Assembly: GCA_041167105.1 (NCBI GenBank)
Contig: JBEEGX010000097.1
Location: 1-18,445 of the forward strand
Source of the DNA: JAJPGZ01 sp041167105
GTDB taxonomy: Bacteria; Verrucomicrobiota; Verrucomicrobiia; Chthoniobacterales; UBA10450
Direction: 5' to 3'
DNA length: 18,445 bases
The position numbers were made by a program, and so were the translations under genes. Below are positions 7,440 through 15,250 of this stretch, one piece after another (position 1 is the first letter of the stretch; each line of letters begins with the position of its first letter). Under the pieces are notes generated by a model. It saw only the letters and a list, made by a program, of their open reading frames with translations, ran no database searches and was not told the DNA's origin.

Positions 7440-8126
7440 GACTTCGATCGGCGAACCGTCCGCGATGAAAGCGGAGCGCGGCGGTTGACTCAACGTTTCG
7501 ACGAATTGCTCGCCATAAAGAGTGGCGAGATCGGCGCGCAGCTCGAATGAGTCGGCGTTCCAAGTTTTCCAGCGCGGATGATTCACTCGGTATTCGCTGC
7601 AGCCGCCGCGGAAACAGGTGTAGCCCCAATAATGTTCGGTTATGAATTCGGCGTGCGAGCCTGCGGAAATAATTTGCGGCTCGCCGCTCGCTTTCATTTT
7701 CAGCGATTCCCATTTTGTGCCGCGGCGCCAGGAGTATTCGACGTTCAATGCAAGATCGACATGTTCGATGTCGTGCTTCATCGGCACAGCCAGATATGGT
7801 TCGCCATAAAATGTCCGCGCGACCGTAGCGACGGCGCGTTTCGGAACGAGCTCGCGCACGAAGACGACACCGCGCCGCCACGTGTCTGCCGATTTTTTGC
7901 GGACGTAGAAGCGAAGATTCACTTCCTCGAAATCGCGATGGAGCGGAATGGGCAGGCCTAACAAACGCGTGTCCAGAAAAAGAAAACCGACGACGCTGAC
8001 GAACGTCTCGCCGTTTTCGTAATCGATTTCGGTGCCCGGCGGGACGAGTGGCGCGACAATCGCAGGATCGACAACGTAATTGAGAAGCGCGAGGTACCGC
8101 CAGTTGGCGGTCAGAAATGGTTTCAC
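7416..8126 (-). CDS. DUF2071 (YqjF-like) protein
   Basis: The 236-aa product matches the DUF2071/YqjF layout. It has an N-terminal NWRYLALLNYVVDPAIVAPLVPPGTEIDYENGETFVSVVGFLF, then HRDFEEVNLRFYVRKK, RRGVVFVRELVPKRAVATVARTFYGEPY and a C-terminal HPRWKTWNADSFELRADLATLYG. The family is predicted to be acetoacetate-decarboxylase-like in fold, with unknown substrate. No signal peptide is seen, so it is probably cytoplasmic. The start is GTG at 8126, three bases after the stop of the upstream membrane-protein gene, so the two are almost certainly co-transcribed. The 3' end overlaps the end of aconitase on the other strand by 24 bp. A motif copy encodes HVDLA (7752-7761). Confidence 0.87.
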   Translation of the reverse strand: MKPFLTANWRYLALLNYVVDPAIVAPLVPPGTEIDYENGETFVSVVGFLFLDTRLLGLPIPLHRDFEEVNLRFYVRKKSADTWRRGVVFVRELVPKRAVATVARTFYGEPYLAVPMKHDIEHVDLALNVEYSWRRGTKWESLKMKASGEPQIISAGSHAEFITEHYWGYTCFRGGCSEYRVNHPRWKTWNADSFELRADLATLYGEQFVETLSQPPRSAFIADGSPIEVLLREQLP

Positions 8127-8129
8127 GGC

Positions 8130-8840
8130 TCAGTCGACCACGCGGACGCGGTAACGAATCGACGTTCGTTCGGACTCGGGAATCGTTTTCAGCCGCGCAT
8201 CGTTCTCCGCCGTGATCCAATCCGACCAATCCGTCTCCGCACGCGGGGATGGCGCGAGCGTTGCCAGAGAAAATAGCTGACCCGGCGTCGAATTATCGCC
8301 GACGGCCGCGAGGAACTGGCGATTCGCGGAGCGCGTCAAGAGAGTGGCGCGACCCGGCACGATCGTCACGCCATCGCGCGCGATCACGCCTTTGAAATTC
8401 AATTCCGCGCGATGATGATCGCGCCGGCTCGCGTACAGGCTCACGTAGAGATTCTGGTCGTTAGGCTCGGGCGGCATTTGAATCGCCGGGGGAATTTTCC
8501 ATTCAAATTCAAGGGCGACGTTCTTGCCGTTGATCTCTGGCGTGCGATCGGATCCGAGCCAGGCGATTCCGGACACGATTCCGACGAGAACAATCGTGGC
8601 GAAGATCGACAAGGACTGCGCTTTGAAAAAACCGCGGACGAAAACCGCGCTTATAAATCCGACGACGAATCCGGCGATGAAGCCGAGCGGAGAAAAAATG
8701 AAGACGACGCCCATGGCGCGTTGGCCTTCGAAATCGGAGACGTGATAGAGCCTCGTCAGTTGATCGGCGGCGAAGAACGCGAGCAGCATTCCGACGATGC
8801 CGGTGAGGAACGCGATGCCGAGAGCGCGCAGAATTCGCAT
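8130..8840 (-). CDS. Membrane protein with three N-terminal TM helices and a soluble C-terminal domain
   Basis: The 236-aa product is of unrecognised family. Three hydrophobic segments are visible: residues 5-27 (RALGIAFLTGIVGMLLAFFAAD), 44-70 (VVFIFSPLGFIAGFVVGFISAVFVRG) and 76-97 (LSIFATIVLVGIVSGIAWL). A hydrophilic beta-rich domain of about 135 residues follows (EFEWKIPPAIQMPPEPNDQNLYVSLYAS...), ending in RYRVRVVD, possibly periplasmic. The gene sits between the TPR protein and DUF2071 genes on the same strand. The 39-bp gap to the TPR gene holds a tandem pair of AAGATCGACA copies. A further copy at 8602-8611 codes LSIF at the start of TM3. Confidence 0.75.
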   Translation of the reverse strand: MRILRALGIAFLTGIVGMLLAFFAADQLTRLYHVSDFEGQRAMGVVFIFSPLGFIAGFVVGFISAVFVRGFFKAQSLSIFATIVLVGIVSGIAWLGSDRTPEINGKNVALEFEWKIPPAIQMPPEPNDQNLYVSLYASRRDHHRAELNFKGVIARDGVTIVPGRATLLTRSANRQFLAAVGDNSTPGQLFSLATLAPSPRAETDWSDWITAENDARLKTIPESERTSIRYRVRVVD

Positions 8841-8855
8841 GCGCGAAATGCTACA

Positions 8856-8881
8856 TGTCGATCTTAGGAGATGTCGATCTT
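8856..8881 (-). repeat. Two direct AAGATCGACAT copies, 16 bp apart
   Basis: Exact copies at 8856-8865 and 8872-8881 (TGTCGATCTT on plus) are separated by six bases and lie between two genes of the same operon. The second supplies most of the stop codon of the TPR gene. Confidence 0.9.
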
Positions 8882-11090
8882 AGCGCAGCAGTTTCTCGAG
8901 CGTCGGATCGGGCTGCGCGCCTAACGTGGTCGCGCGCGTGTAATGGCGCTTGGCCAATTCTTTCGCCGGCGGCGACGCGGTCGCGTAAATGACCGCGAGA
9001 TTGAAATGCGCGTCGGCGTAATCGGGATTATCGGCGATGGCTTCGAGCATCTCCTTCTCCGCCGCTTCCTGCCAGCCTTTCTGACTCGCGGTGATGCCGA
9101 GATAATTGTGCGCCGTCGCGCTCTTCGGATTAATCGCGAGCGCACGCGTCAGCTCCGTGAGCGCGTCATCGAACTTCGATTGTCGATAGTAAACGATGCC
9201 GAGAGTGGTGTGCGAAAATTCGTCTTTCGGCGAAAGCGCGATCGCTTTCTTCAACGTGAGCTCAGCCGCTTTGAGTTTGCCGGTGCGAAAGTAAACGACG
9301 CCGAGATTTGAAACCGCATACAAGTTGTTAGGGCTTTTTGTGAGCAGCTCCTGATACAATTTCTCGGCTGTGCGGTAGCGGCCTTTGTCGAAATTCTCCT
9401 TCGCGTCGCGCGCCATGCCCTGGAGATCGTCGGGAACATTCGGATGAAAATTACCCGGCGGGGTGCTCGCTTTTTCGTCCGCTTCGGATTGCGCGGGCGC
9501 AGGTTTGCCGTCGGCGCCGGTAATGGTGAGCGGCGTGTTGCCGGATTTTTTGGCGAAGGTGAAACTCGCTTTCAACGCGCTCGCGCTGTTATCGGAAATC
9601 GAAACGATGGGCTGACGCAGCAAGGCCAGCTCTTCGTCGCTCAGTTTCGTGACCGGCTGCGCGAGCAATTGGATCTGCTCCGTGAGCGTGTCCGATTTAA
9701 TCTTGAGCTTGTCGAACTCGGCGAACATGAGTTTCTTCGCTTGCTCGCGTCGCGCTTCTTCCTGTCGCTCGCGCACGACGATGTTGCGCAGGATTTCGTT
9801 CTCCTTCGTTAGGCGCGCCGTTTCCTCCGCATTCACGCCGACGACTTTCGTGCTCTCGAGTTGTTTGCTCGCCTCTTCGAGCTGCTTGTTAAGATCGACA
9901 ACGCGCACCTCGTAATCCTGATTTTGCTTCTGACTCGACGCGAGTTTCTGCTGCAAATCGTCCACTTGCCGGCGCACGTCCGCGAGCTCCTGCTCTTTTT
10001 TCGGTTTGTCCGAGCCCAAATCGCGCACGCTCTTTTCCGCATCGGCCAATTTCTTCTTCAGGTCGGAGTTCTCGGTCACGAGCAGATCGACACGTTTTTG
10101 TGCGTCGTTCAAATTAGCCAACCGCGCGACGGCATCGTCACGCTGTTTGTTCGCGCTCGCGACGGCGTCATCGCGTTGCTTGGCCGCGTCGGCCACGCGT
10201 TTGTCGGCAGCGGCGACGCGCGCACTCACATCATCGCGCTCTTTTTCCGCGGTCGAACGCCCCTGCTCCACCGTCGCGAGACTCTTCTTCAACTCCGCGA
10301 TCTCGGCGCGCAACGCTTCCTGCGCTTTGGAATCGGAACCCTTCGTCGTTTCGATTTTCTTCAACGACTCATGTGCGTCCGCGAGCTGATCGCGCAATTT
10401 CTTTTCCGCGTCCTTGCCCTGGCCGACTTCGGCCTGCGCTTTGTCGAGCTTCGAGGCGCTCTCCTTTAACTTCGCATTGAGCGCATCTTTTTCTTTTTGC
10501 GCGTCGACAAACTTGTCACGCGATTTTTGCAACTCGGCTTCAAGTGAATCGACGCGACTCTGTAATTTTTTCGTCGCTTCCTTGATCGCCGCATCATCAA
10601 CCGTCGCCGCCGGCGCCGGCGGTGGTGCTTTGGTCGGCTCGACCGCAGCCGTTCGCGGAACAGGTGAAGCTAAGTCGTTAGGCCGCGCCCCGGTGATTTC
10701 GACATTTGGTTCCGGCGCGCCCGATTGCTCCGGAAGAATCGGAGCGTTGCCGGGCAATTGCGACGGACCAGCATTGAGATCTTGTTGCGTTGTCGCTTTG
10801 CCTTGGACGCGCAGAATGGCTTCGGAAACTTTGCGGCCGCGATAGTCAACGATGGCCGGTTGCCAATCGCCGTGACTCTTTCGCAATTGTTCGATGAGAC
10901 TTCCGGCGAAGCGGTACTTCGCGAGCGCAGCGTTGAATTGACCTTCGTGCTCGAGTTTCTCGGCCTGCTGCGCGGTCATGTAGGCCTTGAGAAATGTCTC
11001 GCTCGGATCGTCCGATGATTGGGCGAAGATCGACAACGGCGATGCGGCGACGAGCGCGAGCAACCCGACGAGCAAACAGAATTTCTTCAT
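8880..11090 (-). CDS. Secreted coiled-coil and tetratricopeptide-repeat protein
   Basis: The 736-aa product has a clear Sec signal peptide (MKKFCLLVGLLALVAASPLSIFAQ, probable cleavage after A-Q near residue 24). A helical head follows, then a Pro/Ala-rich linker (about 120-165). A long, strongly heptad-like coiled coil spans about 165-460, rich in K, E, A and Q (for example KLQSRVDSLEAELQKSRDKFVDAQKEKDALNAKLKES). After another linker, four to five TPR units cover about 558-725 (GRYRTAEKLYQELLTKSPNNLYAVSNLGVVYFRTGKLKAAE...). This suggests a periplasmic or envelope scaffold. The partner is unknown. It is first in a probable three-gene minus-strand operon. The stop codon is formed within a motif copy, and another copy (11026-11035) encodes the LSIF of the signal peptide. 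Confidence 0.88.
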   Translation of the reverse strand: MKKFCLLVGLLALVAASPLSIFAQSSDDPSETFLKAYMTAQQAEKLEHEGQFNAALAKYRFAGSLIEQLRKSHGDWQPAIVDYRGRKVSEAILRVQGKATTQQDLNAGPSQLPGNAPILPEQSGAPEPNVEITGARPNDLASPVPRTAAVEPTKAPPPAPAATVDDAAIKEATKKLQSRVDSLEAELQKSRDKFVDAQKEKDALNAKLKESASKLDKAQAEVGQGKDAEKKLRDQLADAHESLKKIETTKGSDSKAQEALRAEIAELKKSLATVEQGRSTAEKERDDVSARVAAADKRVADAAKQRDDAVASANKQRDDAVARLANLNDAQKRVDLLVTENSDLKKKLADAEKSVRDLGSDKPKKEQELADVRRQVDDLQQKLASSQKQNQDYEVRVVDLNKQLEEASKQLESTKVVGVNAEETARLTKENEILRNIVVRERQEEARREQAKKLMFAEFDKLKIKSDTLTEQIQLLAQPVTKLSDEELALLRQPIVSISDNSASALKASFTFAKKSGNTPLTITGADGKPAPAQSEADEKASTPPGNFHPNVPDDLQGMARDAKENFDKGRYRTAEKLYQELLTKSPNNLYAVSNLGVVYFRTGKLKAAELTLKKAIALSPKDEFSHTTLGIVYYRQSKFDDALTELTRALAINPKSATAHNYLGITASQKGWQEAAEKEMLEAIADNPDYADAHFNLAVIYATASPPAKELAKRHYTRATTLGAQPDPTLEKLLR

Positions 11091-11192
11091 GGACAGGCGG
11101 GCGAGAAAATAGCGTGTCCGCGTGCGGTTTCAATTCCAGCTTCCACCACGGGGAACGAACAAGCGCAGACCGTGCCACAGATTCCGCGCGGT

Positions 11193-11220
11193 TTGCAATC
11201 TGAAATCAAAAATCTACAAT
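11193..11220 (+). promoter_or_regulatory. Likely promoter of tRNA-His
   Basis: TTGCAA (11193-11198), a 16-nt spacer and TACAAT (11215-11220) closely match sigma70 boxes. They lie 12 bp upstream of the tRNA, in an otherwise AT-rich spacer of TCTGAAATCAAAAATC type. Confidence 0.6.
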
Positions 11221-11232
11221 CGGATTCCGCAT

Positions 11233-11308
11233 GGTGGCCGTAGCTCAATGGTAGAGCTCCAGGTTGTGGTCCTGGCTGTTGCGGGTTCGAGTCCCGTCGG
11301 CCACCCCA
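11233..11308 (+). tRNA. tRNA-His (anticodon GTG), CCA encoded
   Basis: The cloverleaf is visible. The acceptor GTGGCCG (11234-11240) pairs with CGGCCAC (11298-11304), with the extra G-1 at 11233 opposite discriminator C at 11305, the identity element of tRNA-His. The anticodon stem CCAGG/CCTGG flanks loop TTGTGGT, and the T arm contains GGTTCGAGTCC. Genomic CCA is at 11306-11308. Confidence 0.95.
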
Positions 11309-11312
11309 AATC

Positions 11313-11828
11313 TTATTGTCGATCTTGCGATTTCTCGTGCTCGGCTTTGCGGACGCTCTGCAACATCTTGTCGAGCTCCGACTGATGTTTCTTGATCGCA
11401 GCCGGCGGCCCCCAGTACGCAGCGAGCAGCGGTTCGCTCGGGTCGGGTGAGAAGATAGAGAACTTAATTTCGACATCGCCCGATTTATTTTTTCCTTTCC
11501 ACGAAACGAACTCCGCGTCCGCGTCTTTCACTTTGCCAGTTGTGTGCACGAGACTTTTCGGATCGACCACGATCGCGCCGACGCCGCGGATGTAGCGCAT
11601 CGCTTCGCCCATCGACTCGGCGACTTTTCTGCGCTCAACCGGAATGATCAAAAAACAAACCGAGCCGTCCGGCGAAATCGCTTCGACCAGCTCGCCCTTC
11701 TCATTCGTTCTCCATTTGTCCGGAGTCTGCACGGTCGCGATTCCTTCTCCCGGCGGGATCTTGTGCGTGCCGGCGAATGCCGTCGCGCATACGGCGAAGA
11801 ACGCCGCGACGTGACACGCTTTGATCAT
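11313..11828 (-). CDS. Hypothetical secreted protein (171 aa)
   Basis: The product begins MIKACHVAAFFAVCATAFAG, a short signal peptide with probable cleavage near residue 19. The mature part is an alpha/beta domain: KIPPGEGIATVQTPDKWRTNEKGELVEAISPDGSVCFLIIPVERRKVAESMGEAMRYI... ending LLAAYWGPPAAIKKHQSELDKMLQSVRKAEHEKSQDRQ. I do not recognise a named family. It resembles small periplasmic proteins that carry a 'damaging-free-amphipathic' style strand-helix pattern, but nothing decisive is present. I chose ATG at 11828 because the upstream in-frame ATG at 11870 would place 14 polar residues before the signal peptide. The last codons (QDRQ, stop) are written by a motif copy (11317-11326). It is convergent with tRNA-His. 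Confidence 0.72.
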   Translation of the reverse strand: MIKACHVAAFFAVCATAFAGTHKIPPGEGIATVQTPDKWRTNEKGELVEAISPDGSVCFLIIPVERRKVAESMGEAMRYIRGVGAIVVDPKSLVHTTGKVKDADAEFVSWKGKNKSGDVEIKFSIFSPDPSEPLLAAYWGPPAAIKKHQSELDKMLQSVRKAEHEKSQDRQ

Positions 11829-11913
11829 TCGCCCGTTTGTAGGTCGCCGCGAACCGCCGGTCAAATGCACATGTCGATCTTAGCGCGGCATGGTCGTTGC
11901 TAAATGTTACGGT

Positions 11914-12090
11914 ATGTCCTCCACCATCGACTTCTTCGGCCAATCAAACTTCCGCGCAGTCACGCCCAATTTTTGGGAAGGTTTCCTCAATGACGACGCG
12001 CTCAAACGTTGCAGCGACCTCGAGAAATTGGTCGCCGGTTGTGAAATGATCGCGGCGCTCGACGGTGTCGAGCTCTTGCGCGCCGCCTAA
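11914..12090 (+). CDS. Small hypothetical protein (58 aa)
   Basis: The frame encodes MSSTIDFFGQSNFRAVTPNFWEGFLNDDALKRCSDLEKLVAGCEMIAALDGVELLRAA. It is not recognised. Third codon positions are strongly G/C (for example ACC ATC GAC TTC TTC GGC), which matches the real genes here and argues that it is translated. The product is acidic, with two cysteines (C36, C45 region) and no signal peptide or TM. An alternative start at 11890 adds MVVAKCYG. It lies between the 171-aa secreted protein (divergent) and tRNA-Arg. Confidence 0.6.
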   Translation: MSSTIDFFGQSNFRAVTPNFWEGFLNDDALKRCSDLEKLVAGCEMIAALDGVELLRAA

Positions 12091-12094
12091 GCAT

Positions 12095-12123
12095 TTGCGC
12101 TGCGCAGCGCGAAACAGTTACAG
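12095..12123 (+). promoter_or_regulatory. Likely promoter of tRNA-Arg
   Basis: TTGCGC (12095-12100), a 17-nt spacer and TTACAG (12118-12123) lie 11 bp before the tRNA. The same TTGCGC box and spacing precede rnpB. The spacer contains the palindrome half of GCGCTGCGCAGCGC. Confidence 0.4.
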
Positions 12124-12134
12124 TCACACCCGCT

Positions 12135-12208
12135 GTGCCTGTAGCTCAACTGGATAGAGCTTCTGACTTCGGATCAGAAGGTTGGGGGTTCGAATCCCTC
12201 CAGGCACG
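12135..12208 (+). tRNA. tRNA-Arg (anticodon TCG)
   Basis: The acceptor GTGCCTG (12135-12141) pairs with CAGGCAC (12201-12207), with discriminator G at 12208. The D arm is AGCTCAACTGGATAGAGCT. The anticodon stem TCTGA/TCAGA encloses loop CTTCGGA, giving anticodon TCG. The T arm is GGGGGTTCGAATCCCTC. CCA is not encoded. Confidence 0.95.
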
Positions 12209-12272
12209 AAATGCACATGCCCGTTGTGCGCGAGAAAAAATTTCGGCCAGCGCAAGATCGACCGTCTGGCCG

Positions 12273-12386
12273 GTGACAGCGCAGCTTGTCGGGTTCGGCG
12301 GTTATTTGCTATACGTGACGAAGTTTTATCTGAAACTGGCGCCGTTCATCGCGGATGCGCGAGCGGAATCGCGAGAAAAATTGTGA
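12273..12386 (+). CDS. Possible small membrane peptide (37 aa) coupled to deoC
   Basis: A frame starting at GTG 12273 encodes VTAQLVGFGGYLLYVTKFYLKLAPFIADARAESREKL. It has a hydrophobic stretch followed by a charged tail and looks like a single-pass small membrane protein. Its stop (TGA, 12384-12386) overlaps the chosen GTG start of deoC as GTGA, the same arrangement as peroxiredoxin-aconitase. No good ribosome binding site is visible and the length is short, so it may be chance. Confidence 0.3.
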   Translation: MTAQLVGFGGYLLYVTKFYLKLAPFIADARAESREKL

Positions 12387-13327
12387 AGACACTCGCACGC
12401 AACATCACCAACGCGCGGCGCAACGGCGCGGCGGATCGTCGCATGTCGACAAGATCGACAATCGATCAAGTGATGGTGGAAGAGCGCGCCGGCGCCTTCG
12501 CCAAACGCAGCATCAAAACTTCGGCGAAGCTCGCCGGATTAAAACTGGCGATGTCGATGATGGACCTGACGACGCTCGAAGGAAAAGATACGCCCGGAAA
12601 AGTGGCGTTCCTTTGTCGCAAAGCGATGCAGCCGACTGATCCGCGATACGATGTGCCGTCGTGCGCGGCGGTGTGCGTTTATCCGAACTTCGTGCGGGTG
12701 GCGAAAAAATTTCTCGCAAGATCGACAGTGAAAGTCGCGTCGGTCGCGACGGCGTTTCCGACGGGATTGATGCCGTTGAAATTGAAGCTCGCGGAAGTGC
12801 GAACGGCGGCGAGCGATGGCGCGGATGAGATCGATATGGTGATCGATCGCGGAAAATTTCTCGCGGGCGAACACGTGCGCGTGTCCGACGAGATCGCGGC
12901 GACGAAAGAAGCGTGCGGCGAGGCGCATCTGAAAGTGATTTTGGAAACGGGCGAGCTGCAGACCTACGACAATGTGCGCGTGGCGAGTGAGCTGGCCATG
13001 CGCGCCGGCGCCGATTTCATCAAAACATCGACAGGGAAAATTTCGCCGGCGGCGACGATGCCCGTGACGTTGGTGATGTTGGAAGCGATCCGGGATTACT
13101 TTTACGAAACAGGAATTCGGATCGGCATGAAGCCGGCCGGTGGAATTCGCACAGCGAAACAAGCGCTGGCTTATCTCGTGATGGTGAAGGAGACGTTAGG
13201 CGACGATTGGCTCACGGCCGACCTTTTTCGCTTCGGCGCCAGCACGCTGGTGAACGATGTGCTCATGCAAATCGTCAAGGGCGTCGACGGCAATTACCAG
13301 GCGGCGGATTATTTTTCGTTGCCGTAA
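12383..13327 (+). CDS. deoC: Deoxyribose-phosphate aldolase
   Basis: The 314-aa TIM-barrel class I aldolase cleaves 2-deoxyribose-5-phosphate to acetaldehyde and glyceraldehyde-3-phosphate in nucleoside catabolism. Motifs: LAMSMMDLTTLEGKDTPGKV, DEIDMVIDRGKF with the catalytic aspartate, LKVILETGEL, FIKTSTGK with the Schiff-base lysine (K214), GMKPAGGIRT with the second active-site lysine, and FRFGASTLVNDVL. It is the longer DeoC subtype with an N-terminal extension. The open frame reaches back to 12182 but overlaps tRNA-Arg there and lacks coding character, so GTG 12383 is chosen. ATG 12443 is the alternative (294 aa). The stop (13325-13327) overlaps a motif copy, and two more copies code for RST (12451, 12718). 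Confidence 0.93.
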   Translation: MKTLARNITNARRNGAADRRMSTRSTIDQVMVEERAGAFAKRSIKTSAKLAGLKLAMSMMDLTTLEGKDTPGKVAFLCRKAMQPTDPRYDVPSCAAVCVYPNFVRVAKKFLARSTVKVASVATAFPTGLMPLKLKLAEVRTAASDGADEIDMVIDRGKFLAGEHVRVSDEIAATKEACGEAHLKVILETGELQTYDNVRVASELAMRAGADFIKTSTGKISPAATMPVTLVMLEAIRDYFYETGIRIGMKPAGGIRTAKQALAYLVMVKETLGDDWLTADLFRFGASTLVNDVLMQIVKGVDGNYQAADYFSLP

Positions 13328-13560
13328 GATCGACAATCGCTGTCTCGCCGACCTGTAAGTCTTCAACTGACAAGATGATCGACAACGACGCTCGACGCAT
13401 GGTGGCAATTCGTTAGGGACACCGCCGTTAGAAAAGTGACGTGGCGCGGCAACCGCGCAGCCGAGCACATCCGAAACCTCAATCAGCCATTCCCGCTCCA
13501 AATGGGAAAATTGGGGACGGGCTAAGCGAAAGACTTAACCCAAAAAATAGAAAGCCCGTT
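13326..13560 (+). promoter_or_regulatory. Structured leader RNA, copy 1 (unassigned cis-regulatory RNA candidate)
   Basis: This 235-nt non-coding leader of the first PKD gene aligns along its length with the leader at 17225-17453. It begins with an exact AAGATCGACAAT copy. Stems seen: TCTT/AAGA (13360-13375 region) with loop CAACTGAC; GCGCGG-CAA-CCGCGC (13444-13458); CCCGCTCCAA/TTGGGGaCGGG (13492-13521) with a GGGAAAA loop; and GGGcTAAG/CTTAaCCC (13519-13541) just before the start. Highly conserved unpaired blocks include TTCGTTAGG, AAAAGTGA, GGCAACC, CGCAGC, ATCCGAAAC and TCAATCA. It does not match a riboswitch consensus I know. Confidence 0.65.
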
Positions 13561-15159
13561 ATGCAAACAAGCCGAACAAATCAAAACTGGTGCTCAAGGT
13601 TCGCGGTCACGACTTTGAGCCTCGTCACAATCTGCACTTCCTTATTGTTGACCGGAGAAACGATAGCCGCAGGGCCGCAGTGCACCTCGCCGTACGTTCA
13701 GGTGCAGGGCCCCGCGGCAGCCTTCTTTCCTGATCCCACCAATCAGATGTCGATCCAGTACGTCGCTATCGGCGAACCTTTCATCAATTGTAGTACGAAC
13801 AAGATCAGATTTGTCCTGAAGGTGCCCACCATGGATCCCCAGAATAACGGCACGGTCCGCCCGCTACCCAACGGCCGCTGGCAGGTGAACTTTTTCCTAC
13901 CTGCCAGCATGGCCTCGGACGGCAGGGCGAGAACGATGAGCCTCGGTTGGGACGCCACCGGCACGCGAGCTAACAACAACGGGACAACGGGATTCAGTAT
14001 TGGCTATGCCTTGGCAGATGGCAGTGGGGGCACTTATTTCACCAACCCGGCGGTCTCGGGCAACGTGCTGCCAAACGGCACGATCAACATAGACTTGAAC
14101 ATCGGGAGTACCATCAATTTCACCGCAATTACGGGCTGTACAGCGTGCACCGCCTGGTCGATCGAACCGGAAGTGTGGCAGGGAAAGACGCTCACCCAAA
14201 TCCAAGGTGTAACCACAATCGTAATCACTCCCGGAGTTGTTATTGAAGACTCGTCGGACGGGGTCGACGCTCAAACGACCGGAGACGGCGTGTACACGGT
14301 ACAGGGTACCCTCTCCTGTTCCGCCGCGCCGGTGGCGGCGCTCGCCGCGAACCCAACGTCGGGCAACGCGCCGTTGACTGTAAGTTTCGACGCGTCGACT
14401 TCGAACATACCGACTGGTGGATGCGGCACCATCGCCTCCTACATCTTCGACTTCGGTGACGGTCAGCAAGTGACTCGAGATGTTGCCACCTTTGGCGCAG
14501 CGGCGGCAATGGTCTCCCACACCTACACGACTCAGGGAACCAAGCAGGCCCGGGTGAGAGTTATGAGCACATCTGGCCTAACGAGCGGCAACATCGCGCA
14601 ACAAAATATCACGGTAAACGCGGCAGGTCCGCCTTTGTTGAGTAGCGTCGTCTCTCGCAAAACGCATGGAACCGCGGGTGACTTCGACATCGTTCTGCCG
14701 CAACTGCCGGATCCTCGTGCGGTGGAATGCCGTAATGGAGGAGCGAACAACGATTACAAACTCGTGTTCACATTCCTCAACAACCTATCAAGTGTCAGTG
14801 GCGCGAGTGTCACCACCGGAGCGGGCTCCATTAATGGCAGCTTTATCGGACCCAATTCTAACCAATACACCGTCAACCTCACGGGCGTGACCAGCGGTCA
14901 GTCAACCACCGTCACATTGAACAATGCGAGTGATTCGACCGGCGCGACGGGCGCTGTTCCCGCGATCATGGGCGTACTTGTCGGTGACACGACGAACGAC
15001 GCTGTCGCAAACTCCACGGACATTGCGCAAACGAAATCGAAGTCCGGCGGAATTGTCGACACTTCGAATTTCCGGAACGATGTGACGGTCGATGGAAATC
15101 TCAACAGCACCGACATCGCGCTGGTGAAATCCAAGTCCGGCACCGCGTTGACTCCGTAA
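13561..15159 (+). CDS. Secreted PKD-domain protein with dockerin-like C-terminus
   Basis: The 532-aa product has a signal peptide (MQTSRTNQNWCSRFAVTTLSLVTICTSLLLTGETIAAGPQ, cleavage near residue 37). An N-terminal beta-rich domain follows (about 38-250; GPQCTSPYVQVQ, KVPTMDPQNNGTVRP). A PKD domain spans about 255-355 (ANPTSGNAPLTVSFDASTS...YIFDFGDGQQ...HTYTTQGTKQARV), then a second beta domain (about 358-468). The C-terminus has two EF-hand/dockerin-like loops, DTTNDAVANSTD and DVTVDGNLNSTD, each followed by K-S-K-S-G. PKD domains mediate extracellular contacts and dockerin-like loops bind Ca2+ and could anchor the protein. No enzyme motif is seen. No AAGATCGACA copy lies in the gene and its codon choice is more mixed than its neighbours'. 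It is paralogous to the gene at 17454. Confidence 0.88.
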   Translation: MQTSRTNQNWCSRFAVTTLSLVTICTSLLLTGETIAAGPQCTSPYVQVQGPAAAFFPDPTNQMSIQYVAIGEPFINCSTNKIRFVLKVPTMDPQNNGTVRPLPNGRWQVNFFLPASMASDGRARTMSLGWDATGTRANNNGTTGFSIGYALADGSGGTYFTNPAVSGNVLPNGTINIDLNIGSTINFTAITGCTACTAWSIEPEVWQGKTLTQIQGVTTIVITPGVVIEDSSDGVDAQTTGDGVYTVQGTLSCSAAPVAALAANPTSGNAPLTVSFDASTSNIPTGGCGTIASYIFDFGDGQQVTRDVATFGAAAAMVSHTYTTQGTKQARVRVMSTSGLTSGNIAQQNITVNAAGPPLLSSVVSRKTHGTAGDFDIVLPQLPDPRAVECRNGGANNDYKLVFTFLNNLSSVSGASVTTGAGSINGSFIGPNSNQYTVNLTGVTSGQSTTVTLNNASDSTGATGAVPAIMGVLVGDTTNDAVANSTDIAQTKSKSGGIVDTSNFRNDVTVDGNLNSTDIALVKSKSGTALTP

Positions 15160-15188
15160 GCCAACCTTAGCAATTCATTCATTCAAAA

Positions 15189-15223
15189 CCGCGCTGGCTG
15201 TAAACAGTCAGCGCGGTTTTTGT
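15189..15223 (+). terminator. Rho-independent terminator of the first PKD gene
   Basis: CCGCGCTGGCTG (15189-15200) pairs with CAGTCAGCGCGG (15205-15216) through 12 pairs, one of them G-T. The loop is TAAA and a run of five T follows. It lies 30 bp after the stop. The preceding AAAA allows some function on minus too. Confidence 0.9.
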
Positions 15224-15250
15224 TTGTCGGCTGCACGAAAAATTATCAGG

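Noticed and set aside
9861..10469. 202-aa open frame opposite the coiled-coil gene, and similar long frames opposite aconitase (5431-6030, 5787-6392)
   Set aside because: They are antisense shadows of highly biased, GC-rich coding sequence with no domain character of their own.
12135..12260. tRNA-Arg as an integration (att) site
   Set aside because: No integrase and no repeat of the tRNA 3' end elsewhere in the window.
13441..13560. N-terminal extension of the first PKD protein
   Set aside because: The segment is leader RNA conserved with copy 2 at nucleotide level, without frame conservation, and would precede a signal peptide.
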